A DNA stretch of 64,000 bases from Anabaena cylindrica PCC 7122 (GTDB lineage Bacteria > Cyanobacteriota > Cyanobacteriia > Cyanobacteriales > Nostocaceae): positions 4,330,001 to 4,394,000 of the forward strand of contig NC_019771.1 of the NCBI RefSeq assembly GCF_000317695.1. Reading direction: 5' to 3'. The position numbers were made by a program, and so were the translations under genes. Below are positions 33,918 through 42,793 of the stretch, piece by piece. Each line of letters starts with the position of its first letter. Position 1 is the first letter of the stretch. The notes below the pieces were generated by a model. That model was not told the DNA's origin and did no database searches. It was given only the letters and a program-made list of their open reading frames with translations.

Positions 33918-36383
33918 ATGACCAATGACATACCCGATTGGATAAGATTGCATAAAGCCTTGGCAGTAGAGGCCGAACATGGTTTTACGGATTTGGTGGG
34001 TAAGCAATACCGCTTCAGTGAATTTCTCAGTTTGACTTTTGGGAAATTTCCCCAAGCTTTACCACCAAAAGAGCGATCGCGCTGGCATCAAATGGCCATG
34101 CAATTTGCTGAATATCCAACTTGGGGTGTACAAGTCAGACAGCACTTAGTCGCAGAAGTCAGAAGATACCTCTACCAATTACAGCAAGAACTAGAAGAGG
34201 GGGAACAGGAGAAAACATATCCAAACAAAACCCTCAATCCTACAACCCCAATTGTGGCCGAAGTCAGTCGGGGATTAGCACCAAAAATTGACCAAAAACT
34301 CAGCGAATTGCCAGAAATTGGACTGAGAAAAGCTGAAAATTTGGCGCGTTTGGATTTATATACTGTGCGTGAATTGCTGTTTTATTATCCCCGTGATCAT
34401 ATTGATTATGCGCGGCAAGTAAATATTCAAGAATTACAGGGGGGTGAAACCGTAACGATAATAGCGACTGTGAAGCGTTGTAATTGTTTTACTAGCCCTA
34501 AAAATAAGAAATTATCAATTTTAGAATTGATCCTCAAAGATAATACAGGGCAAATTAAAGTTGGGCGCTTTTATGCTGGGGCGCGTTTTAGTAGTCGTGC
34601 TTGGCAGGAAACTTTAAAACGCCGTTATGCTGTGGGTAGTGTGCTGGCAGCTTGTGGGTTGGTAAAAGCTGGTAAATATGGTGTAACGCTGGATAACCCA
34701 GAACTAGAAGTTTTAGCAAATCCTGGAGATGCGATTGATTCGCTGACTATTGGCAGGGTTGTTCCTATTTATGCTTTAACTGAGGGAGTGGTAGCGAATA
34801 CGGTACGTCAAGCGGTAATTACGGCCTTACCTGCGACGGTGAATTTGAAAGACCCCTTACCCAGTGGTTTGCGGCAAAAATATGGTTTGATGGAATTGAA
34901 AGATGCGATCGCAAATATTCATTTCCCTGAAGATAGCGATACCTTAAAAATAGCTCGTCGCCGTCTAGTATTTGATGAATTTTTCTACCTCCAATTAGGC
35001 TTATTACAACGTCAGAAAAAAGCCAAAGAAATCCAAACCAGCGCCATTCTTGCCCCCAAAGGACAACTATTAGAAAATTTCCACAAAATTCTTCCTTTTC
35101 AACTCACCGGCGCACAACAAAGAGTTATCAACGATATTCTCAACGACTTGCAAAAATCGACACCCATGAATCGGTTAGTTCAGGGTGATGTCGGTTCAGG
35201 TAAAACAGTGGTTGCAGTTGTGGCTATTGTGGCAGCAATTCAATCAGGTTATCAAGCGGCTTTGATGGCTCCCACTGAAGTATTAGCAGAACAACATTAT
35301 CGCAAATTAGTTAGTTGGTTTAACTTGCTACATTTGCCAGTTGAATTATTAACAGGTTCGACAAAAATAGCTAAAAGGCGAGAAATTCACTCTCAATTAG
35401 AAACAGGTGAATTACCTTTGTTAGTTGGAACTCATGCCTTAATTCAAGATAAAGTTAACTTTCAACGTTTGGGTTTAGTTGTAATTGATGAACAGCATCG
35501 TTTTGGTGTAGAACAACGAGCGAAATTACAGCAAAAAGGCGAACAACCCCACGTATTAACCATGACGGCGACTCCCATTCCCCGGACTTTGGCCTTAACA
35601 GTACATGGGGATTTAGATGTTAGTCAAATTGATGAGTTACCACCGGGAAGACAACAAATTAAAACCACAATGTTAAGTGGTCAACAACGACCACAAGCTT
35701 ATGATTTGATGCGTCGAGAAGTTGCCCAAGGTAGACAAATATATGTAGTTTTACCCTTGGTAGAAGAATCAGAAAAATTAGATTTGCGTTCAGCAGTTGA
35801 TGAACATCAAAAGTTACAAGAAAGCATTTTTCCTGACTTTCAAGTGGGGCTTTTACATGGTCGTATGACTTCAGCAGAAAAAGACGAAGCTATTACCAAA
35901 TTCCGCGATAATGAAACGCAAATTTTAGTTTCTACCACTGTGGTTGAAGTGGGTGTAGACGTGCCAAATGCCACAGTGATGCTCATTGAACACGCGGAAA
36001 GATTTGGTTTATCACAGTTGCATCAATTACGGGGACGTGTTGGACGAGGTGCAGCACAATCTTATTGTTTATTAATGAGTAGTTCCAGAAGTCCTGATGC
36101 TCAACAACGGTTGAAGGTGTTGGAACAGTCCCAAGATGGGTTTTTTATCTCGGAAATGGATATGCGTTTTCGGGGGCCTGGAGAAGTAATGGGAACGCGT
36201 CAATCAGGTGTAGCAGATTTTACTTTAGCTAGTTTAGTAGAAGATGAGGAAGTTTTGCTGTTAGCGCGACAAGCAGCAGAGAAAGTAATTGATATGGATG
36301 TTGATTTAGAGCGTTGGCCGTTAATGAAGGATGAGTTGAAGTATAGGTATGCGCGGTTAATGGGTGGAGCGATTTTAACGTAA
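33918..36383 (+). CDS. recG: ATP-dependent DNA helicase RecG
   Basis: Full-length RecG (821 aa), which reverses stalled forks and processes branched DNA. After a ~130-residue cyanobacterial N-terminal extension come the wedge/OB domain (LLFYYPRDHIDYA), Walker A (QGDVGSGKTVVA), DEQHRFG, TMTATPIPRTLA, and the C-terminal TRG region with QLRGRVGRG. All helicase motifs are intact. It ends 258 bp before a Uma2 gene. Confidence 0.97.
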   Translation: MTNDIPDWIRLHKALAVEAEHGFTDLVGKQYRFSEFLSLTFGKFPQALPPKERSRWHQMAMQFAEYPTWGVQVRQHLVAEVRRYLYQLQQELEEGEQEKTYPNKTLNPTTPIVAEVSRGLAPKIDQKLSELPEIGLRKAENLARLDLYTVRELLFYYPRDHIDYARQVNIQELQGGETVTIIATVKRCNCFTSPKNKKLSILELILKDNTGQIKVGRFYAGARFSSRAWQETLKRRYAVGSVLAACGLVKAGKYGVTLDNPELEVLANPGDAIDSLTIGRVVPIYALTEGVVANTVRQAVITALPATVNLKDPLPSGLRQKYGLMELKDAIANIHFPEDSDTLKIARRRLVFDEFFYLQLGLLQRQKKAKEIQTSAILAPKGQLLENFHKILPFQLTGAQQRVINDILNDLQKSTPMNRLVQGDVGSGKTVVAVVAIVAAIQSGYQAALMAPTEVLAEQHYRKLVSWFNLLHLPVELLTGSTKIAKRREIHSQLETGELPLLVGTHALIQDKVNFQRLGLVVIDEQHRFGVEQRAKLQQKGEQPHVLTMTATPIPRTLALTVHGDLDVSQIDELPPGRQQIKTTMLSGQQRPQAYDLMRREVAQGRQIYVVLPLVEESEKLDLRSAVDEHQKLQESIFPDFQVGLLHGRMTSAEKDEAITKFRDNETQILVSTTVVEVGVDVPNATVMLIEHAERFGLSQLHQLRGRVGRGAAQSYCLLMSSSRSPDAQQRLKVLEQSQDGFFISEMDMRFRGPGEVMGTRQSGVADFTLASLVEDEEVLLLARQAAEKVIDMDVDLERWPLMKDELKYRYARLMGGAILT

Positions 36384-36430
36384 TAATACTTGTTTTGTTG
36401 GCTTTTTTTAGTACTAGTAGTCTGATAAAG

Positions 36431-36520
36431 AAGAAATGAACCGCGTTCACGTAGTGTCCCGTAGGGATAGGACGCAAAGAGCGCGTTCGCGTTAGCGTTG
36501 CGTAGCAAAGGAAGAAGGAA
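36431..36520. repeat. Dispersed repeat (GAACCGCGTTCACG type), copy 1
   Basis: Contains AATGAACCGCGTTCACG, GTGTCCCGTAGGGATAG and a terminal GGAAGAAGGAAG run. A related copy is at ~60093-60205. It can fold into several small hairpins. Confidence 0.75.
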
Positions 36521-36641
36521 GATTTTTTTATTCGTCAATTAGTTCTTGACAAACTACTAGCGATCGCTTGTCACTTGGGTTAATTGTCTGTATTCAGGTG
36601 ATAATCGTCTCAGGTCTAATCATTCTAGGAGGTGCGATCGC

Positions 36642-37271
36642 ATGGTTATTGCTCAAACCAACCCGCCAAATGCCCCAGAGGTGACAAAAACTGAATTTAC
36701 TCCAGATGAGTATAGAGCAATGGAGGAAACCGCCACAGAGCGCCACGAATACCGCAATGGAGAGATTATTGCTATGCCTGGAGGTTCAGAAGTTCATAGT
36801 GCGATAGCTTCGCTCGCCGCAGGCATCGCTAGTAATATATTAATTTATTTGGGTTTTTTACTCAGAGATAGTGATTTTCGCTTTTACAATAGTGATTTGC
36901 GGGTTTGGATTCCTAATTTTAATCATGGAACTTATGCAGATGTTCTTGTAATTAATGGTGAACCCGAATTTAACGGCAATCGTACTGATGAAATTCTCAA
37001 TCATTTACTAATTATTGAAGTTCTTTCTCCTTCTACTGAAGGTTATGATAGAGGGGATAAATTCAGAAAATATCGCTCTCTTTCTAGCTTTTGTGAATAT
37101 GTGCTTGTTAGTCAAACTGAACCTTATATTGAGCATTATTATAAACAGGAAGAGCAAAATAATAATCTTTGGCAATTGCAAGTTTATGATCAGATTGAAA
37201 AGTCAGTTTTTCTGCATAGTTTAAATGTAGAACTTTCTATGAATGAAATTTATCGCCGGATTAAATTTTAA
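36642..37271 (+). CDS. Uma2 family (DUF820) putative endonuclease
   Basis: A 209-aa member of the Uma2 family, PD-(D/E)XK-fold proteins abundant in cyanobacteria. The ERHEYRNGEIIAMPGGSE start, the ADVLVINGEPE acidic pair and LIIEVLSPSTEGYDRGDKF are conserved. The function is unproven. The start ATG overlaps a HIP1 octamer and has GGAGG 9 nt upstream. Residues around SLAAGIAS look like an in-frame 24-bp repeat insertion. Confidence 0.88.
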   Translation: MVIAQTNPPNAPEVTKTEFTPDEYRAMEETATERHEYRNGEIIAMPGGSEVHSAIASLAAGIASNILIYLGFLLRDSDFRFYNSDLRVWIPNFNHGTYADVLVINGEPEFNGNRTDEILNHLLIIEVLSPSTEGYDRGDKFRKYRSLSSFCEYVLVSQTEPYIEHYYKQEEQNNNLWQLQVYDQIEKSVFLHSLNVELSMNEIYRRIKF

Positions 37272-37372
37272 GACAATCTTATTACAATTGCTCGTTTGTA
37301 TAATAAATATCGGTATAATAGCTAAACATAGATGTTATATAGAAAAATTTTGCATAAATAATATTCTTAACC

Positions 37373-38479
37373 ATGCTACAACGATTAATCATCAACGGTT
37401 TCAAGTCCATTAAAACAATGGATATTGAATTGCGTCCTTTAAACATCTTGATTGGAGCTAACGGAGCAGGTAAAAGTAATCTTATTTCGTTTTTTAAGAT
37501 GTTAAATGAGATGATGGCCGGAAGATTGCAACAATATATTGGCATATCCGGTTACGCTCAATCTCTGTTACATTTTGGACCCAAGATAACACCGCAAATA
37601 GAAGCACAATTAGAATTTGAGTTTCTTGATGGAAACTATACATATAATCTGCGTTTGTTTCATGCAGCAGGGGATACGCTGATTTTTGCCGAAGAGACAT
37701 TGACCTTAGAAGATATAATTAGTTGGAAAAACGAGGCATTGTTTCCAACAGAGGACTCATTAGGTGCAGGACATCAGGAGACAAAAATCAACGAAGCATC
37801 GGAGAGAGGTATGCAAACGTCTCAGGTGATAAAATTTTTGCTTAACCGATGCCGTGTGTACCATTTTCATGATACATCTTCTACAGCAGCAGTTCGTCAA
37901 TCCTGTTATGTTGGCGATAATCATTCGCTCATGCCTGATGCTGGAAATCTAGCCGCATTACTTCTTAGATTCCGCGCAGATCATAATATAGCCTATCAGC
38001 GTATTGTCAAAACAATTCGTTTGATTGCTCCATTTTTTGATGATTTTGATCTTGAACCAAGAGCGAATAACGTTATTCTCAACTGGCGGGAAAAAGGGTC
38101 AGATCAAGTTTTTGGTTCACACCAATTTTCGGACGGTACGTTGCGTGCTATATGCCTTGCCACGTTGCTTTTACAGCCGGACAAAGAACTTCCAAAACTA
38201 ATTATTGTTGATGAACCGGAACTGGGTTTACATCCTTATGCTTTGAATATTGTAGCCGCAATGTTTGGCAAAGCTTCCTATCATACACAAATTCTCATCA
38301 GCACTCAATCTACTTCTTTTTTAGATAACTTTAATCCTGAAGATGTAATTGTGGTAGATAGAGTGGGTAAGGAGTCGCAATTTAAGCGATTAAATCCTGA
38401 AGAATTAGAAACTTGGTTAGAAGAATATAGTTTGGGAGAAATTTGGGAGAAAAATATCATTAGTGGAGGTCCACACTAA
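37373..38479 (+). CDS. AAA_21/OLD-like ATPase
   Basis: A 368-aa SMC/ABC-type ATPase. Walker A is GANGAGKS at residues 28-35. An SDGT signature-like motif lies near residue 256, Walker B LIIVDEPELGLHP near 276-288, and ISTQSTSFLDNF is the H/switch region. Such ATPases partner with nuclease-like proteins in several anti-phage systems (OLD, PARIS, Septu). The stop overlaps the start of the DUF4276 gene (TAATG), so the two are translationally coupled. Confidence 0.88.
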   Translation: MLQRLIINGFKSIKTMDIELRPLNILIGANGAGKSNLISFFKMLNEMMAGRLQQYIGISGYAQSLLHFGPKITPQIEAQLEFEFLDGNYTYNLRLFHAAGDTLIFAEETLTLEDIISWKNEALFPTEDSLGAGHQETKINEASERGMQTSQVIKFLLNRCRVYHFHDTSSTAAVRQSCYVGDNHSLMPDAGNLAALLLRFRADHNIAYQRIVKTIRLIAPFFDDFDLEPRANNVILNWREKGSDQVFGSHQFSDGTLRAICLATLLLQPDKELPKLIIVDEPELGLHPYALNIVAAMFGKASYHTQILISTQSTSFLDNFNPEDVIVVDRVGKESQFKRLNPEELETWLEEYSLGEIWEKNIISGGPH

Positions 38480-39180
38480 TGATACGCCTCTATTTATTTG
38501 CTGAAGGACAAACTGAGCAGACATTTGCTGATAATATACTAAAACAACACCTTGCTCAATACGATATTTTTCTAGACAAGATTATACTGATAGCTCATGC
38601 AAGAAAAAAAGGTAAGGCTCATCGTGGTGGTGGTCGAAAATACGAGCCAATGAAGGACGACATTTTGCGTTTTCTCAAACAAGAGAAAGGCTCTAATGTG
38701 TTCTTTACAACGATGATTGATTTATATGCAATCGCTCCTGAATTTCCAGGATTAAATGAGTCTGAAAAATTTCGCCAAAATCCCGCACAACGGTTAGATT
38801 TTTTAGAAAAAAGCTTCATTGAGGACATCGGTGATCGGCGATTTATACCCTACATTCAATTGCACGAATACGAGGCTTACCTGTTTTCTAATCCAACTTG
38901 TTTTGAGTTTCTTTATGATAACTGCTCAGATCAGGTTGCGATTCTCAAGGCCATTGCAGAACAATATGAGACACCTGAGTTAATTAATGACGGGATGGAA
39001 ACAGCCCCTAGTAAACGTATTATTGACCAGTTTCCTGCTTATGAAAAAGCAAAGGTCGCTGATGGTTCACAATTAGCTGAATTGATTGGACTGGAAACAA
39101 TTAGGAGTAAGTGTCCTCACTTTAATTCATGGCTATCACGACTCGAATCATTAAACGAAGAAGTCAGAATAGTTAATTGA
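38479..39180 (+). CDS. DUF4276 family protein (TOPRIM-like)
   Basis: A 233-aa protein beginning MIRLYLFAEGQTEQTFADN. The EGQTE motif near residue 9 and a later acidic TMIDLYAIAPEFPG fit DUF4276, which has been related to the TOPRIM metal-binding fold. I infer a nuclease or effector partner of the ATPase encoded immediately upstream, with which it overlaps by one base. No catalytic proof is possible from sequence. It is a candidate toxin or effector of a two-gene defence module. Confidence 0.82.
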   Translation: MIRLYLFAEGQTEQTFADNILKQHLAQYDIFLDKIILIAHARKKGKAHRGGGRKYEPMKDDILRFLKQEKGSNVFFTTMIDLYAIAPEFPGLNESEKFRQNPAQRLDFLEKSFIEDIGDRRFIPYIQLHEYEAYLFSNPTCFEFLYDNCSDQVAILKAIAEQYETPELINDGMETAPSKRIIDQFPAYEKAKVADGSQLAELIGLETIRSKCPHFNSWLSRLESLNEEVRIVN

Positions 39181-39207
39181 TTAAAATTATTGTTTTAATA
39201 TTCCTAT

Positions 39208-39293
39208 AACCAATCACCAATCACCAATGATTAATCACCAGTCACCAATTACCAATCATCAATTACCAATCACCAATTACCAATCACCAATTA
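39208..39293. repeat. CCAATCACCAATTA tandem repeat spanning a gene start
   Basis: About six degenerate copies of a 7-bp-based CCAATCA/CCAATTA unit. The ATG used by the downstream glycosyltransferase, at 39227, lies inside this run. Confidence 0.85.
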
Positions 39294-40243
39294 TAGATGT
39301 ATCCATAGTTGTACCGATTAAAGATGAGGTCGAAAGTTTACCTTTGTTGCTAGAGGCGATCGCATCAACTCTGGAGAAAAGTGAGGTGAGTTATGAAATC
39401 ATCTGCGTGGATGATGGTTCCACTGATGGTTCGGCGGAATTTCTCAAAGAACAAGCCCAATTACGCCCGGATTTAAAAGCGGTGATTTTGCGGCGTAACT
39501 ACGGACAAACTGCGGCTATGGCGGCGGGGTTTAATTATGCCACAGGGAAAGCGATTGTCACTTTAGATGCTGATTTGCAAAATGACCCGGCTGATATACC
39601 AATGTTATTGGCCAAATTGGATGAAGGTTATGATTTGGTGAGTGGTTGGCGAAAAAATCGCCAAGATGGGGCGGTAAATCGGTTGCTGCCTTCTAAAATT
39701 GCTAATTGGTTAATTCGTCGTAGTACTAGCGTGTATATTCACGACTATGGTTGTTCTCTGAAAGCCTATCGTAGCGAATTAGTTGCAGATATGAACCTTT
39801 ATGGGGAACTACATCGATTTTTACCTGCTTTGGCTTACATTGAAGGGGCGAGAATCACAGAATTGCCTGTGCGTCATCATGCACGGCGCTTTGGTCAAAG
39901 TAAGTATGGGATTTCCCGGACTTTTCGGGTGTTGATGGATTTGTTGACTATTTTGTTTATGAAAAAATTCCTCACCAGACCAATGCACGTTTTTGGGCTG
40001 TTGGGCTTAATTTCCATAGTTTCTGGGGTAGGAATCGGCATTTACCTGACTTTTGTTAAATTGGTTTTCCATACGGATATCGGTAATCGTCCTTTGCTAA
40101 TTTTGGCAGTTTTATTGTTAGTAGCTGGAGTGCAGTTATTTTGCTTCGGTCTTTTGGCAGAGTTATTAATGCGTACTTATCATGAATCTCAAGGAAGACC
40201 GATATATCGAGTGCGGGAAGTAGTGGCAAAAAATGTTAAGTAA
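39227..40243 (+). CDS. Membrane glycosyltransferase family 2 (GtrB/DPM-like)
   Basis: A 338-aa GT2 enzyme. The catalytic core starts VSIVVPIKDEVESLPLLLEAI, with VDDGSTDGSAEF and TLDADLQNDPADIP (DxD) motifs. Two C-terminal membrane helices around residues 245-310 follow, as in polyprenyl-phosphate glucosyl- or mannosyltransferases. It would make a lipid-linked monosaccharide for periplasmic transfer. The first ~22 residues (INHQSPITNHQLPITN) are encoded by a tandem repeat, and no other standard start lies before the core. The true start is therefore uncertain. Confidence 0.85.
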   Translation: MINHQSPITNHQLPITNYQSPIIDVSIVVPIKDEVESLPLLLEAIASTLEKSEVSYEIICVDDGSTDGSAEFLKEQAQLRPDLKAVILRRNYGQTAAMAAGFNYATGKAIVTLDADLQNDPADIPMLLAKLDEGYDLVSGWRKNRQDGAVNRLLPSKIANWLIRRSTSVYIHDYGCSLKAYRSELVADMNLYGELHRFLPALAYIEGARITELPVRHHARRFGQSKYGISRTFRVLMDLLTILFMKKFLTRPMHVFGLLGLISIVSGVGIGIYLTFVKLVFHTDIGNRPLLILAVLLLVAGVQLFCFGLLAELLMRTYHESQGRPIYRVREVVAKNVK

Positions 40244-40289
40244 CGTAACAATAGAAAGACAAATTACTCAGCATTAAATTGCATTTGCC

Positions 40290-41516
40290 GTGAAAGCTTT
40301 TGATACTTTTGACCCTGATCTGCGGCGAAACCTGCTGATATTATTTGCAGCGGGTTTATTTTTCTGGTCAAGTCTAGCTTCGTTGTTGCCGACTTTACCT
40401 TTGTATATTGAGTCTATTGGGGCTACAAAGCAAGAAATTGGGATTGTGATGGGTAGCTTTGCGATTGGAATGTTGGTATTTCGTCCCCAAGTGGGAGTAC
40501 TAGCAGATCGTCGGGGAAGAAAGATTGTATTGCTGATTGGGATGTCAGTGGCTGCGATCGCACCTTTGGGCTATTTAGTAGTAAAATCACTTCTGCCCTT
40601 AATGCTCATTCGTGCCTTTCATGGTATCAGTATTGCCGCCTTTGCCACAGGTTACATTGCCTTAGTGGGAGACTTAGCACCAGAACACCGTCGTGGTGAA
40701 GTCATCGGTTATATGAGTTTGGTTAATCCCATCGGTGTGGCACTTGGCCCCGCTTTGGGTGGATATTTACAAGCAACAGCAGGTTATACACCATTATTTA
40801 TTTCCTCTGCTGTTTTAGGATTTTTGGGTTTACTTTGTATCTTACCTATTGTTAATCCACCTATTTTTGAACAACCTCCAAAAACTGATGATGATCGATT
40901 TTGGCAATTGCTAATTAGCCCCCGTGTGCGTGTACCTGCGATCGTACTCTTACTCATTGGTTTGGCCTTAGGTTCTGTACATACATTTATAGCGTTGTAC
41001 ATCAAATCAACAGGAGTAGATTTAAATGCTGGATTATTTTTTACAGCCGCTGCTATATCCAGTTTTACTATTAGATTAGTTGCCGGTCGGGCTTCTGATA
41101 AATATGGACGTGGTTTATTTGTAACTTTTAGCTTGGTTGCATATACTCTGGCAATGATCTTTATTTGGCAAGCCAACAGTGCCTTAACTTTTTTATTAGG
41201 AGCATTTATTGAAGGTGCTGCTTCTGGTACTGCTATTCCCATGATTTCTGCCATGATGACAGATAGAGCCTTACCCCATGAACGGGGGCGGATATTTGGC
41301 GTATCTTTAATGGGATTTGATGTTGGTCTAGTTATAGCCGGCCCAGTTGTGGGTTTTGTTGCTGAACAAATCGGCTATCGCAGTACGTTTGGTTTTGCTA
41401 CTGGTTTAACTGTCCTTGCCATCTTGATTTTCATCACCCAGTCCAGTCGTAACTTACCAAACTCTCTGCGCTTTGCCCTTGGTCAAGGTGAAGATTTTTA
41501 TGCCTTGAAAAAATAA
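40290..41516 (+). CDS. MFS transporter
   Basis: A 408-aa major facilitator with about 12 helices and a GTG start. The loop 2-3 motif FRPQVGVLADRRGRKIV is diagnostic. A second, weaker copy VAGRASDKYGRG occurs at the domain duplication. It resembles the multidrug/sugar efflux branch. The substrate is unknown. A hairpin follows, then a convergent tRNA. Confidence 0.9.
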   Translation: MKAFDTFDPDLRRNLLILFAAGLFFWSSLASLLPTLPLYIESIGATKQEIGIVMGSFAIGMLVFRPQVGVLADRRGRKIVLLIGMSVAAIAPLGYLVVKSLLPLMLIRAFHGISIAAFATGYIALVGDLAPEHRRGEVIGYMSLVNPIGVALGPALGGYLQATAGYTPLFISSAVLGFLGLLCILPIVNPPIFEQPPKTDDDRFWQLLISPRVRVPAIVLLLIGLALGSVHTFIALYIKSTGVDLNAGLFFTAAAISSFTIRLVAGRASDKYGRGLFVTFSLVAYTLAMIFIWQANSALTFLLGAFIEGAASGTAIPMISAMMTDRALPHERGRIFGVSLMGFDVGLVIAGPVVGFVAEQIGYRSTFGFATGLTVLAILIFITQSSRNLPNSLRFALGQGEDFYALKK

Positions 41517-41560
41517 ATTGCACAAACTCCATGATGAAATTCTGTGCAATTATTTTTATT
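41516..41560 (+). terminator. Terminator of the MFS gene
   Basis: AATTGCACA pairs with TGTGCAATT and is followed by a T-rich run (ATTTTTATTT), the form of a Rho-independent terminator. It overlaps the stop codon region and ends just before the convergent tRNA gene. Confidence 0.75.
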
Positions 41561-41563
41561 TAA

Positions 41564-41637
41564 CGGGCGAGGAGGGATTCGAACCCCCGACACCGTGGTC
41601 CGTAGCCACGTGCTCTAGTCCACTGAGCTACACGCCC
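41564..41637 (-). tRNA. trnR: tRNA-Arg (ACG)
   Basis: A 74-nt tRNA read on the minus strand. The acceptor begins GGGCGTG, with D arm GCTC/GAGC, anticodon stem CGTGG/CCACG and loop CTACGGA (anticodon ACG). The T arm is GGGGG/CCCTC around TTCGAAT, with G73. One T-T mismatch sits in the acceptor stem. CCA is not encoded. The A34 is expected to be edited to inosine to read CGN codons. Confidence 0.96.
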
Positions 41638-41676
41638 TTGCCAACGAATCTAATAATAACATGAACTTTGCCAATC

Positions 41677-42180
41677 ATGCAAGATAATTTTTTAAATTCT
41701 TCTCAACTCACCCATCTCAACCCCCAGGGAGAAGCTCAAATGGTTGATGTATCGGGAAAAATCGCCACCGTGAGAGAAGCTGTCGCTAGGGGTCAGGTGC
41801 GAATGCTGCCAGCCACGTTTGCAGCCATTGAAGCAGGAAACACTCCCAAAGGTGATGTTTTGGCAACTGCTAAGTTAGCAGGGATTATGGCTGCTAAACA
41901 GACATCAAATTTAATTCCCCTTTGTCACCCCTTACCTTTGCAAAAAATTACTGTTGAAGTCACACCAGATATTGAACTACCTGGTTATCAAATTTATGCC
42001 ACAGTCAAAACTAAAGCTGAGACTGGTGTAGAAATGGAAGCTTTAACTGCCGTTTCTATTGCGGCACTGACTTTGTACGATATGGCAAAAGCGTTAGAAA
42101 AGTCGATTCAAATTGAATCAATTAGTTTGGTCAGTAAGACTGGTGGAAAATCAGGAGATTATACTAATTTAGAATTTTAG
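41677..42180 (+). CDS. moaC: Cyclic pyranopterin monophosphate synthase MoaC
   Basis: Second step of molybdenum cofactor synthesis (167 aa). Motifs LIPLCHPLPLQKI and TGVEMEALTAVSIAALTLYDM are diagnostic. I start at the ATG at 41677; a TTG three codons earlier is also in frame. No other moa gene is adjacent. Confidence 0.95.
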   Translation: MQDNFLNSSQLTHLNPQGEAQMVDVSGKIATVREAVARGQVRMLPATFAAIEAGNTPKGDVLATAKLAGIMAAKQTSNLIPLCHPLPLQKITVEVTPDIELPGYQIYATVKTKAETGVEMEALTAVSIAALTLYDMAKALEKSIQIESISLVSKTGGKSGDYTNLEF

Positions 42181-42231
42181 ATTTTAGTTTGGGTAATTGG
42201 TGATTAGAAAATCAATTACCCATTACCTAAC

Positions 42232-42429
42232 TTACTGAATTTCACCTATAGCTTTGTTCAGGTCTGTTGGACTTTCATACTCCTCCTCTTCTGGCAATTG
42301 TTCCAGTAATGAGAGGAGTTTTTTATCGGCTCCTTGCTCTCTAGCGTGTTCAATCAATTCATCCTTACCAGCAGGATAATCAACGCCTTTCAAATGTTTT
42401 TGGAGTTCAACTGGATTGGCTTTAGTCAT
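42232..42429 (-). CDS. DUF2795 family protein
   Basis: A 65-aa small acidic protein of the DUF2795 type (NPVELQKHLKGVDYPAGKDEL start). Its helices are typical of the family found widely in cyanobacteria and actinobacteria. The function is unknown. Confidence 0.85.
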   Translation of the reverse strand: MTKANPVELQKHLKGVDYPAGKDELIEHAREQGADKKLLSLLEQLPEEEEYESPTDLNKAIGEIQ

Positions 42430-42793
42430 TTTTATCCACCGCTTCAGGTTTTTTACATCTTCACAAGTGAATTGATTAACTCCCTCTATCAGAAAGATGA
42501 ATAAATGTTAATAGAAAAAATAAAAATTCATCCAGTTGATTCATCCACTTGGTTGATGTAAAAATTGTGAGATAAAATCTCAAATTTCATCTATTTTAAT
42601 TTGCTTTCTAGGCGGTATGTCTAAAAATCTCACTCATCAACTAGAATTGTCATAGCTGTGGAGACATGATCAAAATAATTGAGAATACTTTATAATATAA
42701 GAACTAAAAAATAACAGAACTTACCGAAACCATTGATTTTTGCTCTCTGTAAGTTCTAAGTAAATTCTAAGTAATATTTTTCAACCCAATGAT
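42430..42793. other. Intergenic promoter region, no gene seen
   Basis: About 360 AT-rich bases upstream of the GAF protein gene. Repeated TTCTAAGTAA elements at 42755-42775 may be noise. No RNA gene or operator was recognised. Confidence 0.4.

Noticed and set aside
39208..39293. Repeated CCAATCACC units as a possible CRISPR array
   Set aside because: The repeats are 7-bp based, degenerate and without unique spacers. It is an STRR. No cas gene is present.
40784..41254. A 156-aa minus-strand frame inside the MFS gene
   Set aside because: It is antisense to a clear transporter; the Ala/Lys-rich translation is a codon-bias artefact.
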